A stretch of DNA of 5,669 nt from NCBI GenBank assembly GCA_900551465.1, contig URWL01000152.1, forward strand, positions 1 through 5,669. Direction: 5' to 3'. Shown piece by piece: positions 1 to 5,668 of this stretch. Under the pieces are notes generated by a model, which was not told the DNA's origin, did not search any database, and saw only the letters and a program-made list of their open reading frames with translations. The number at the start of each line of letters is the position of its first letter. Within the stretch, counting starts at the first letter, position 1. The position numbers were made by a program, and so were the translations under genes. This DNA comes from an uncultured Blautia sp. (GTDB taxonomy: Bacteria > Bacillota > Clostridia > Lachnospirales > Lachnospiraceae).

Positions 1-1
1 A

Positions 2-178
2 GAAAGAAGAAAGGAACTGCCTGTGACTACGAAAACAGACAGGTCTGTCCATGGATTTGGTCTTCCCAGTATCCGGGCCGCTCTTGGCAGATACAGCGGC
101 ACAATGGAAATCCGGCAGGAAGGAGAGGAAGTCTGTCTGTTTCTCTACTGCCATATAAAGAGTGAAAACCTCTCTTGA
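2..178 (+). CDS. GHKL (AgrC/VirS-type) sensor histidine kinase, C-terminal fragment
   Basis: This is the last 58 codons of a gene that begins left of the window, open in frame from base 2 to TGA at 176-178. The peptide has the pattern that ends the ATP-binding domain of GHKL kinases related to AgrC, VirS and ComD. It contains TTKTDRSVHGFGLPSIR, where HGFGL is the glycine-rich G2 box of the ATP lid, followed by a helix, then RYSGTMEIRQEGEEVCLFL, the usual final beta strands. In this family the kinase autophosphorylates on a histidine and passes phosphate to a LytTR-type regulator, often in peptide or quorum signalling. Neither the sensor half nor the histidine region is visible, so the signal is unknown. 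Its stop codon overlaps the -35 element of the promoter proposed for the next gene. Seen: the motif and the open frame. Inferred: the subfamily. A pseudogene remnant cannot be excluded from so short a piece. Confidence 0.72.
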   Translation, partial: ERRKELPVTTKTDRSVHGFGLPSIRAALGRYSGTMEIRQEGEEVCLFLYCHIKSENLS

Positions 179-203
179 GTTTCCAGGAATCATCCTGTAT
201 ACT
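175..203 (+). promoter_or_regulatory. Predicted sigma-70-type promoter for greA
   Basis: TTGAGT at 175-180 (4 of 6 to TTGACA) and TATACT at 198-203 (5 of 6 to TATAAT) are separated by exactly 17 bases. Transcription would start near 209-211, giving a leader of about 85 nt that opens almost at once into the hairpin at 216-263. The -35 element overlaps the stop codon of the preceding kinase fragment. A second possible pair, TTGTAC 248-253 and TATTTA 271-276, is weaker and would start transcription inside the ribosome binding site. Confidence 0.55.
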
Positions 204-215
204 TGGTTTTACCAT

Positions 216-263
216 TAGCATTGGTGTGCAAGCGGCCGCAATGATCCTTGTACACTGATGCTG
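216..263 (+). other. Predicted 5'-leader RNA hairpin upstream of greA
   Basis: Bases 216-232 pair with 247-263 as 17 continuous pairs when read as plus-strand RNA: 13 Watson-Crick and 4 G-U (216-263, 222-257, 223-256, 228-251). The 14-base loop (233-246) begins with the self-complementary CGGCCG. On the minus strand the G-U pairs would become A-C mismatches, so the structure favours plus-strand RNA over a DNA operator. No U tract follows, so it is not a canonical intrinsic terminator. It would begin only a few bases after the predicted transcription start. Possible roles are mRNA 5'-end protection, control of greA translation, or the processed 3' end of the upstream kinase message. No known riboswitch class was recognised. 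Confidence 0.55.
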
Positions 264-294
264 TATTCCATATTTATATAAGGAGAGATCAGAA

Positions 295-795
295 ATGGGT
301 GAAAAGCTAACAAAACGTGACGTGGAAAAAATAGAGCAGGAGATCGAACACCGTAAGCTGGTAGTACGAAAAGAGGCTATCGAAGCGGTGAAGGAGGCAA
401 GAGCCCAGGGGGATCTCAGCGAAAACTTTGAATATTATGCGGCAAAACGCCATAAGAACCAGAACGAAAGCCGTATCCGTTACCTGGAAAGGATGCTGAA
501 AACAGCAGATATTGTTACCGATCTATCCAGAGAAGATGAAGTAGGAATGGATGATATCGTGGAAGTAGAGTTCGAAGAGGACGGAGAAATCGAGAAATAC
601 AAGCTGGTGACATCTATCAGGGGAAATTCCATGGAAAACAGGATCAGTATAGAATCTCCGCTGGGAAAAGCACTGAAAGGCCACAAGGCCGGAGATCGGG
701 TAAAGGTACAGGTCAGTGAGGATATCAGCTATTACCTGATTATCCGTTCTATAGATAAGACGGGAGATGAGGGAGAGGATATCCGAGGATTTTAA
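295..795 (+). CDS. greA: Transcription elongation factor, GreA/GreB family
   Basis: This 166-residue protein enters the RNA polymerase secondary channel and helps the active site cleave backtracked RNA so that stalled complexes restart. Residues 1-75 form the N-terminal coiled coil, with the family motif EARAQGDLSENFEYYAAKR at 34-52. Its tip carries D40 and E43, the acidic pair that coordinates catalytic Mg2+ in GreA, so the factor should be cleavage-competent. Residues about 80-155 match the FKBP-like C-terminal domain, with SPLGKALKGHKAGD as the usual loop. The last dozen residues (DKTGDEGEDIRGF) form a charged tail beyond the normal end. The segment after the tip, KRHKNQNESRI, is more basic than in E. 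coli GreA. AAGGAG at 280-285 lies 9 bases before the ATG. The gene ends with tandem in-frame TAA codons (793-798). Clostridia often carry more than one Gre-family gene, so this may not be the only copy. Confidence 0.93.
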   Translation: MGEKLTKRDVEKIEQEIEHRKLVVRKEAIEAVKEARAQGDLSENFEYYAAKRHKNQNESRIRYLERMLKTADIVTDLSREDEVGMDDIVEVEFEEDGEIEKYKLVTSIRGNSMENRISIESPLGKALKGHKAGDRVKVQVSEDISYYLIIRSIDKTGDEGEDIRGF

Positions 796-801
796 TAAAA
801 A

Positions 802-841
802 TTTTACATAGATTTTACATTGCACTGGGGATAATTTTACA
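802..841 (+). promoter_or_regulatory. Pho box-like direct repeats (PhoB/PhoP operator)
   Basis: Three identical TTTTACA heptamers start at 802, 813 and 835, steps of 11 and 22 bases, so all lie on one 11-bp grid. The empty slot at 824-830 reads ACTGGGG. PhoB and PhoP-type OmpR regulators bind head-to-tail 6-7 bp repeats at this helical spacing (E. coli CTGTCAT-N4, Bacillus TT(A/T/C)ACA). The block sits just upstream of a phosphate cotransporter gene, and a PhoB-type regulator is encoded two genes on, so activation under phosphate limitation is the natural reading. Seen: repeats and spacing. Known: binding mode of the family. Inferred: which regulator binds. Confidence 0.75.
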
Positions 842-867
842 AAGCTTTCCTAAAATGAGAGTATATT
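836..867 (+). promoter_or_regulatory. Predicted promoter of the nptA-phoB-phoR unit
   Basis: Two -10 candidates follow the Pho box: TAAAAT at 851-856 and TATATT at 862-867, each 5 of 6 to consensus. TAAAAT begins 9 bases after the last TTTTACA, close to the 10-base gap between Pho box and -10 in E. coli phoA, where the box replaces a -35. TTTACA at 836-841 also resembles a -35 (5 of 6), but lies 20 bases from TATATT, too far for good unaided activity. Either reading fits an activator-dependent promoter. AAAGGAG at 878-884 is the ribosome binding site, 7 bases before the ATG. Confidence 0.5.
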
Positions 868-891
868 AAATATTCGCAAAGGAGAAACACC

Positions 892-2661
892 ATGGATTTT
901 TTTAGTATACTGACATTGTTAGGAGGACTTGCCCTGTTTCTGTATGGTATGCAGGTTATGGGAGACGGTCTTGCCAAGGTTTCCGGAGGAAAACTGGAAA
1001 AAATACTTGAAAATCTTACATCCAGTAAATTGAAAGCGGTCCTTCTGGGACTTGCGGTGACTGCAGTGATCCAGTCCTCTTCTGCAACTACGGTTATGGT
1101 AGTCGGTTTTGTAAACTCTGGTATTATGAAATTAACTCAGGCAGTAGGTATTATTATGGGTGCCAATATCGGTACTACAGTAACTGCCTGGATTTTAAGT
1201 CTTGCCGGAATTGAGAGCAGCAACTTTTTTATGAGTCTTCTGAAACCAAGCTCATTTGCTCCGATCCTGGCGTTGATCGGAATTGTACTTCTGATGTTTA
1301 CCAAGAGCTCCCGTAAGAAAGATATCGGAGTGATTCTTGTAGGATTTGCAGTTCTGATGTTTGGTATGGAGACTATGAGCGGTGCTGTAAAGCCTCTGGC
1401 TGATGTTCCGGAATTTACAAATCTTCTTCTGGCATTTTCAAATCCCATAGCAGGTGTGCTGGCAGGTACGATCCTGACGGCGGTCATTCAGTCCTCTTCG
1501 GCTTCGGTAGGTATCCTGCAGGCCTTGTGTGTAACAGGAGCAGTTCCGTACAGTGCAGCGTTTCCTATCATCATGGGACAGAATATCGGTACCTGTGTAA
1601 CTGCACTTCTGTCTGCCATCGGCGCAAATAAAAATGCCAAACGTGCAGCAATGATCCATTTATATTTCAATATGCTTGGAACAGTGATCTTCCTTGGTGT
1701 ATTCTATCTTTTGAATTCTGTAGTTCATTTTTCATTTATGGATTCCATGGCAACACCGGCGGCGATTGCTGTTACACACAGTATCTTTAATGTAACTGCG
1801 ACTTTGATCTGGCTTCCATTTTCAAATGTTCTTGTGAAGCTGGCATGCCTGACCATCCGCGATTCCGCAGAGGATGTGGAGGCAGCAAAGGAAGATCAGG
1901 AATTCATGATCCTGGAATCCCGTTTCCTGGAGAAACCGGCTTTTGCTGTAGAGCAGGGAAGAACTGCTGCAAGACGTATGGCGGAGGATTCCGGAAAATC
2001 TTTGAAAACTGCATTTGGTCTGCTTCATCAGTATGATGATGAGGGGGCAAAGAAAATCGATAAGCTGGAGGGAAAGGTGGATCGTTATGAGGATGAACTG
2101 GGAACCTATCTGGTACAGCTGAATAACAAAGACCTTTCCGAAAACGACAGCCACAGCGTTTCCATCATGCTTCACTGTATTGGAGATTTTGAACGTATAT
2201 CCGACCATGCGGTGAATATCAAGGAGTCTGCCGAAGAGCTTCACGAAAAGAATTTAAGCTTTTCGCCTGTTGCAAAGGCAGAGCTGAGAGTTGTGACTGC
2301 TGCAGTCAATGACATTGTGGAAACTGCTTTTCATGTGTTTGATGCACAGGATACAACAAAGGCAGTGGAGATTGAAGCTCTGGAAGAACTGATCGATGAG
2401 CTTACCAAAGAAATGAAACGTCGTCACATCAACCGTCTCCGTTCCGGTGAATGTACTATTGAAATGGGATTTATCCTTTCTGACCTGATCACCAGCATGG
2501 AACGTATTGCAGACCACTGTTCTAATATTGGTGTTTGTGTAACTCAGGTTCGTGAAAATCTGTATGATACGCACAGTCACCTGAATGCACTGAAAAATGA
2601 AGACAGTGACGATTTTGAAAAATGCTTGGAAAAGGTACGTCAGGAGTATCTTCTTCCGTAA
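892..2661 (+). CDS. nptA: Na+/phosphate cotransporter with C-terminal PhoU-like domain
   Basis: This 589-residue membrane protein is predicted to import inorganic phosphate with Na+. Residues 1-320 hold the two inverted Na_Pi_cotrans repeats. Each carries the substrate-site signature, QSSSATT at 61-67 and QSSSAS at 200-205, followed by a glycine-rich partner, GANIGTT at 90-96 and GQNIGTC at 229-235. About eight hydrophobic segments can be seen, including the first at 4-22. Residues about 350-575 are soluble, helical and PhoU-like, with the duplicated metal-binding pattern ERISDHAVN (434-442) and ERIADHCSN (537-545). Length and order match the bacterial NptA/YjbB class of transporters with a PhoU tail. 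Its place between a Pho box and a PhoB/PhoR-type pair supports phosphate as substrate. In related proteins the PhoU tail may gate transport or report phosphate status; which applies here cannot be told from sequence. No frameshift or missing motif was seen. Confidence 0.93.
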   Translation: MDFFSILTLLGGLALFLYGMQVMGDGLAKVSGGKLEKILENLTSSKLKAVLLGLAVTAVIQSSSATTVMVVGFVNSGIMKLTQAVGIIMGANIGTTVTAWILSLAGIESSNFFMSLLKPSSFAPILALIGIVLLMFTKSSRKKDIGVILVGFAVLMFGMETMSGAVKPLADVPEFTNLLLAFSNPIAGVLAGTILTAVIQSSSASVGILQALCVTGAVPYSAAFPIIMGQNIGTCVTALLSAIGANKNAKRAAMIHLYFNMLGTVIFLGVFYLLNSVVHFSFMDSMATPAAIAVTHSIFNVTATLIWLPFSNVLVKLACLTIRDSAEDVEAAKEDQEFMILESRFLEKPAFAVEQGRTAARRMAEDSGKSLKTAFGLLHQYDDEGAKKIDKLEGKVDRYEDELGTYLVQLNNKDLSENDSHSVSIMLHCIGDFERISDHAVNIKESAEELHEKNLSFSPVAKAELRVVTAAVNDIVETAFHVFDAQDTTKAVEIEALEELIDELTKEMKRRHINRLRSGECTIEMGFILSDLITSMERIADHCSNIGVCVTQVRENLYDTHSHLNALKNEDSDDFEKCLEKVRQEYLLP

Positions 2662-2681
2662 GAGAAAAAGAAATATCATTC

Positions 2682-2717
2682 GGCTGCTGAGGGCAATACC
2701 CCCGGCAGCCTTTGTTG
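2682..2717 (+). terminator. Attenuator-like hairpin between nptA and phoB
   Basis: Bases 2682-2693 pair with 2699-2710 around the loop CAATA: eleven pairs, ten Watson-Crick and one U-G, with a single A-C mismatch at 2690/2702. GGCTGC and GCAGCC form the base. It is followed by TTTGTTG, a short, broken U tract, so termination should be partial. As phoB starts 28 bases downstream and no clear promoter lies between, the likely effect is to lower regulator and kinase expression relative to the transporter. It may also shield the nptA message from 3' exonucleases. Confidence 0.65.
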
Positions 2718-2723
2718 CTAAGA

Positions 2724-2731
2724 TAAGGAGG
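2724..2731 (+). promoter_or_regulatory. Ribosome binding site that fixes the phoB start
   Basis: TAAGGAGG ends 6 bases before the ATG at 2738. The open frame runs upstream to another ATG at 2597, inside nptA, but that would add 47 basic residues ahead of MIYCVEDE, which is the natural beginning of a receiver domain. The 2738 start is therefore preferred. Confidence 0.85.
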
Positions 2732-2737
2732 AGAGCC

Positions 2738-3406
2738 ATGATCTATTGTGTAGAAGATGAAAAAAACATCAGGGAGCTTCTGGTATATACACTGGAAACT
2801 ACCGGATTTTCCGCAAAAGGGTTTGTGGATGGCAAAGAACTTCAGGCTGCCCTGAAAAAAGAACTTCCGGTTCTGATCCTTCTGGATATTATGCTTCCGG
2901 GGGAAGACGGATATGCGATTCTTACCAGGCTGAAGGCAGACCCGGATACCAGAAATATTCCGGTGATCATGGTTACAGCCAAAGAGGCGGAATTCGATAA
3001 GGTGAAAGGGCTGGAAGCAGGAGCAGATGATTATATTACGAAGCCTTTTGGAATGATGGAATTTGTGGCCCGGGTAAAAGCTGTTCTCAGAAGATGCACA
3101 AAAAAAGAAGAAAACAGGGAACTGCACTGTGGTGAGCTGAAGGTTTTTGTGGGACGGCATGAGGTTCAGATCAGAGATAAAAAGGTGGAGCTTACCAGAA
3201 AGGAATTCGAGCTTCTTCAGTACCTGCTGGAAAACAAGGGACTTGTTATGAGCCGGAACCAGATTTTGTGCCATGTGTGGGGATATGACTTTGATGGAGA
3301 AACCAGAACGGTGGACGTTCATGTAAGAACCCTCAGGCAGAAACTGGGAGAGGCGGGAAATATGGTAGAGACTGTGCGCGGTGTGGGCTACCGGATCGGA
3401 GATTAG
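2738..3406 (+). CDS. phoB: PhoB-like response regulator, OmpR/PhoB family
   Basis: This 222-residue cytoplasmic transcription factor is the likely partner of the kinase encoded next. The receiver domain (1-115) has the acidic pocket E6-D7, phosphoacceptor D50 in LLDIMLPGEDG, T79 and K101 in the ITKPF loop, all standard for a phosphorylatable regulator. Residues about 125-220 are the winged-helix DNA-binding domain, with LTRKEFELLQYLLENKG and the recognition-helix region RTVDVHVRTLRQKLG, ending in GVGYRI. OmpR-type regulators bind as head-to-tail dimers to repeats spaced 11 bp, as found at 802-841, so autoregulation of its own operon is likely. The name rests on context (Na+/Pi transporter, Pho box, PhoR-like kinase) more than on unique residues. 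Related VicR/WalR or ResD-like regulators are the main alternatives. Confidence 0.88.
   Translation: MIYCVEDEKNIRELLVYTLETTGFSAKGFVDGKELQAALKKELPVLILLDIMLPGEDGYAILTRLKADPDTRNIPVIMVTAKEAEFDKVKGLEAGADDYITKPFGMMEFVARVKAVLRRCTKKEENRELHCGELKVFVGRHEVQIRDKKVELTRKEFELLQYLLENKGLVMSRNQILCHVWGYDFDGETRTVDVHVRTLRQKLGEAGNMVETVRGVGYRIGD
3398..3401 (+). promoter_or_regulatory. Ribosome binding site of phoR inside the phoB 3' end
   Basis: GGAG lies 6 bases before the ATG at 3408 and within the last codons of phoB. It supports this start over the in-frame ATG at 3381, which would add nine residues (MWATGSEIR) and has no good site ahead of it. The one-base gap between the phoB TAG and this ATG points to translational coupling. 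Confidence 0.7.
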
Positions 3407-3407
3407 G

Positions 3408-4739
3408 ATGAGACAGAGACTTTTAAATCATGGAAGCTTTCTTGTTATTCTGTCAGTGGTTCTGACCTTTCTTGCTGCAAGTGTTGTAATGTATGATAAA
3501 TTCAGTGTGTCCATGAAGCAGGGAGTCAGAGACGAGGTGGAATATATCAGAGCAGGAATCGATGCGGCGGGAATTGATTATCTCCAGGAAAACGTAAAGG
3601 AGATCAATGTAACAAGAATTACCGTAACAGACAGCGACGGAAATGTGATTTATGAATCGAATGCAGAAGCAGACGAAATGGAAAATCATGGGAAGCGTCC
3701 GGAAATGATCAAGGCAAAAGAAACAGGATACGGGGAAGTGATCCGTTTTTCGGAAACCCTGTCGAAGCAGACCTTTTACTGTGCTATGCGCCTGGAAAAC
3801 GGAAATATCCTTCGGGTGGCAAGAACCACGGACAGTGTATTTATGACGCTTTTTTCCAGCTTTACTCTTTTGGGACTGATTACCCTTGGTATTCTGATCC
3901 TGGAGGTTATACTTGTCCAGAAGCAGACGAAGGATCTCATCAAGCCGATCAATGAGCTGGATCTTGAAAACCCTTTGAAGAATGTGAAATACGAAGAACT
4001 GAGACCGCTTCTGGGCAGAGTAGATCAGCAGAACCGTCAGATCGTTCATCAGATGGAGGAACTGAAGGAGGCAGAAGCGATGCGGCGGGAATTTTCTGCG
4101 AACGTTTCTCATGAGCTGAAAACACCTCTGATGTCCATTTCCGGTTATGCAGAGCTGATGATGAACGGAATGGTAGATCAGGATAAGGTTCCTGAATTTT
4201 CCGGAAGGATCTATCATGAAGCGAGCCGCCTCAGCTCCCTTGTTTCTGATATCATCCAGCTTTCCCGTCTGGATGAAAAAAACAGCGATATGCCCTTTGA
4301 GGCTGTGGATATTTATGAGCTGGCGGAGGATATCATCATGCATTTGAAGCCTGCAGCAGAAAAAAAGAAAATTCAGCTTTCGCTGGAGGGCGAACGTGTA
4401 GTTGTCCGAGGCGTGCGTCAGGTTCTTTATGAAATGTTTTATAACATTGCAGACAATGCTATCCGGTATACAGATGCCGGGGGAAAAATCAGCATTTTTG
4501 CAGGACAGAAGGAAATGCATCCATGTTATTCTGTGGAGGATAATGGAATCGGCATACCAAAGAATGAACAGAAAAGAATTTTTGAACGGTTTTACCGTGT
4601 GGACAAAAGTCATTCCCGTCAGACAGGGGGAACCGGCCTGGGACTTTCTATTGTAAAGCATGGAGCAGTTCTTCACAAAGCAAAGATAAATCTGGAAAGT
4701 GAGCTGGGAAAAGGCACAAAAATGGAGCTGGTGTTTTAA
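3408..4739 (+). CDS. phoR: PhoR-like membrane sensor histidine kinase
   Basis: This 443-residue kinase should phosphorylate the regulator encoded one base upstream. Membrane segments lie at about 11-29 and 148-170. Between them, an extracytoplasmic domain of about 118 residues has a PAS-like strand pattern (RITVTDSDGNVIYES, then MENHGKRPE and GEVIRFSETL) seen in Firmicute PhoR proteins. A short HAMP-like linker with LIKPINEL and a helical stretch (205-228) lead to the dimerisation helix with phosphoacceptor H235 in SHELKTPL. The ATPase domain has the N box NIADN (346-350), G1 DNGIGIP (378-384), F box FERFYRVD (392-399) and G2 GGTGLGLS (407-414), so all catalytic boxes are intact. Unlike E. 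coli PhoR, no cytoplasmic PAS domain separates linker and H235. The final codons form one arm of the terminator at 4724-4758. The phosphate role is inferred from context; WalK/ResE-type sensors have similar architecture. Confidence 0.87.
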   Translation: MRQRLLNHGSFLVILSVVLTFLAASVVMYDKFSVSMKQGVRDEVEYIRAGIDAAGIDYLQENVKEINVTRITVTDSDGNVIYESNAEADEMENHGKRPEMIKAKETGYGEVIRFSETLSKQTFYCAMRLENGNILRVARTTDSVFMTLFSSFTLLGLITLGILILEVILVQKQTKDLIKPINELDLENPLKNVKYEELRPLLGRVDQQNRQIVHQMEELKEAEAMRREFSANVSHELKTPLMSISGYAELMMNGMVDQDKVPEFSGRIYHEASRLSSLVSDIIQLSRLDEKNSDMPFEAVDIYELAEDIIMHLKPAAEKKKIQLSLEGERVVVRGVRQVLYEMFYNIADNAIRYTDAGGKISIFAGQKEMHPCYSVEDNGIGIPKNEQKRIFERFYRVDKSHSRQTGGTGLGLSIVKHGAVLHKAKINLESELGKGTKMELVF

Positions 4740-4758
4740 ACATCAGCTCCGTTTTTTT
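4718..4758. terminator. Bidirectional intrinsic terminator between convergent genes
   Basis: GGAGCTGGTG (4724-4733) pairs with CATCAGCTCC (4741-4750), all ten positions paired in plus-strand RNA with one G-U; one or two A-U pairs may extend it into the loop. On the plus strand it is followed by G and seven T residues (4752-4758), ending the phoR message. On the minus strand the same stem, with one A-C mismatch, is followed by a shorter U tract from A4718-A4722, ending the AraC message. Both reading frames stop inside the loop. Confidence 0.88.
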
Positions 4759-5668
4759 CGTTGCTTTCCTGGGCGGGATCCTGAGGCCGTTCAGAGATTG
4801 CCTTTATAGAATAGGCATATTCTGTCGGAGTCATCCCGCAGATTTTTTTGAACTGTCTGGAAAAATAGTGGATGGAAGAATATCCCAGGAATTCCGAAAT
4901 CTGCGTGAAGTTCATATCATTTTCACGGATCAGCTGTCTGGCAAAATTAATCTTCATATGAGAAAAAAATTCAATTACTCCACAGCCGTATTCTTCGCGA
5001 AACAGCTTCTGAAGCTGCGATCTGCCGATAAGATTGTCATGACAGACATCATCAATGGTAATAGAATCCCGGATATGCTCTTCAAAATAATTTACGATTT
5101 TCCGGGATGCAGTAGAAATTGACGAGGAATCGTTGAGGATGGTGGACGGGTAGCGGGGAGTAGTTGTGTATCTGCGGAGCATATGTATCAGAAGCTGTTC
5201 CAGATAGAGTATCAGCAGCTGTTGAGAGCCAAACGGAATATCCGAGCGTTTTTCCATTTTTTCTGTATAAGGATTGTCCAGTGGAGAAGAAAAACAATGA
5301 CGGGCTTCAGCAATGATCAATCCTAAAATGGAACGTTCGGTATCTGAGAATTCCAGAATTTTATCTTCAAAAAATTTCATACATGGAGAATTACAGGCAA
5401 AAGAAACAACAATGATGTTGGGGGCATTTGTGCCTGTAGCGCTTAAATTATGGAACTCATTTGGCTTGTGAAAAATGACCTGCCCTCGATTCAGCACATG
5501 GTGAACATCTTCTGCACAGACTTCAGCTTTTCCCTTATCCACACATTGAAATTCCCAGAAATCGTGACGTTCTCCCGCATAATAAAAATCATTTCGGTAT
5601 TCAAAATAGTGAATGGTATAGATACAGTCGATTTGAAGTTCTTTTTCCAGATAAACACTTTCATACGC
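4736..5668 (-). CDS. AraC-family transcriptional regulator, 5' end outside window
   Basis: 310 residues are visible, and the frame stays open to the right edge, so the true start lies beyond 5669. A GTG at 5542 is internal: the residues before it (DCIYTIHYFEYRNDFYYAGE and onward) continue the N-terminal domain. Residues 1-130 resemble an AraC cupin-type sensor, with HDFWEFQCV and the barrel motif FHKPNEFHNL. A helical linker follows. The last 110 or so residues are the double helix-turn-helix domain, ending in the signature EFLGYSSIHYFSRQFKKICGMTPTEY. The first helix-turn-helix (TIDDVCHDNLIGRSQLQKLF) is less canonical. A polar tail (SERPQDPAQESNEKNGADV) closes the protein. Such proteins usually sense a small molecule and control adjacent catabolic or transport genes; ligand and targets cannot be read here. 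It converges on phoR, sharing its stop-codon TTAA, and shows no link to phosphate control. Confidence 0.9.
   Translation of the reverse strand, partial: AYESVYLEKELQIDCIYTIHYFEYRNDFYYAGERHDFWEFQCVDKGKAEVCAEDVHHVLNRGQVIFHKPNEFHNLSATGTNAPNIIVVSFACNSPCMKFFEDKILEFSDTERSILGLIIAEARHCFSSPLDNPYTEKMEKRSDIPFGSQQLLILYLEQLLIHMLRRYTTTPRYPSTILNDSSSISTASRKIVNYFEEHIRDSITIDDVCHDNLIGRSQLQKLFREEYGCGVIEFFSHMKINFARQLIRENDMNFTQISEFLGYSSIHYFSRQFKKICGMTPTEYAYSIKAISERPQDPAQESNEKNGADV

Noticed and set aside
27..221. Minus-strand frame of 64 codons at the left edge
   Set aside because: It lies opposite the GHKL kinase C-terminus, whose plus-strand motif is clear; the minus-strand peptide resembles nothing recognisable.
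179..294. Riboswitch or T-box in the greA leader
   Set aside because: No specifier loop, T-box sequence, known aptamer core or terminator/antiterminator pair could be found; only the single hairpin is supported.
796..806. AT-rich near-palindrome just after greA as a terminator
   Set aside because: It has no GC stem and overlaps the first Pho repeat; it would not form a stable terminator hairpin.
2597..2737. Upstream extension of the response regulator into nptA
   Set aside because: The added 47 residues are basic and unlike any receiver N-terminus, and the strong TAAGGAGG site points to the ATG at 2738.
2522..3322. Open frame of 266 codons on the minus strand across nptA and phoB
   Set aside because: It crosses two well-supported plus-strand genes and the hairpin between them, has no domain pattern, and shows shadow-frame composition.
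3453..4676. Open frame of 407 codons on the minus strand opposite phoR
   Set aside because: Its predicted protein has no recognisable domain and is rich in Cys, His, Phe and Ile, as expected for the complement of a coding frame. The plus-strand kinase has every catalytic motif, and no convincing ribosome binding site supports the antisense start.
5540..5542. GTG as start of the AraC-family gene
   Set aside because: The frame continues open to the window edge with residues that belong to the N-terminal sensor domain, so the gene is cut by the window rather than starting here.
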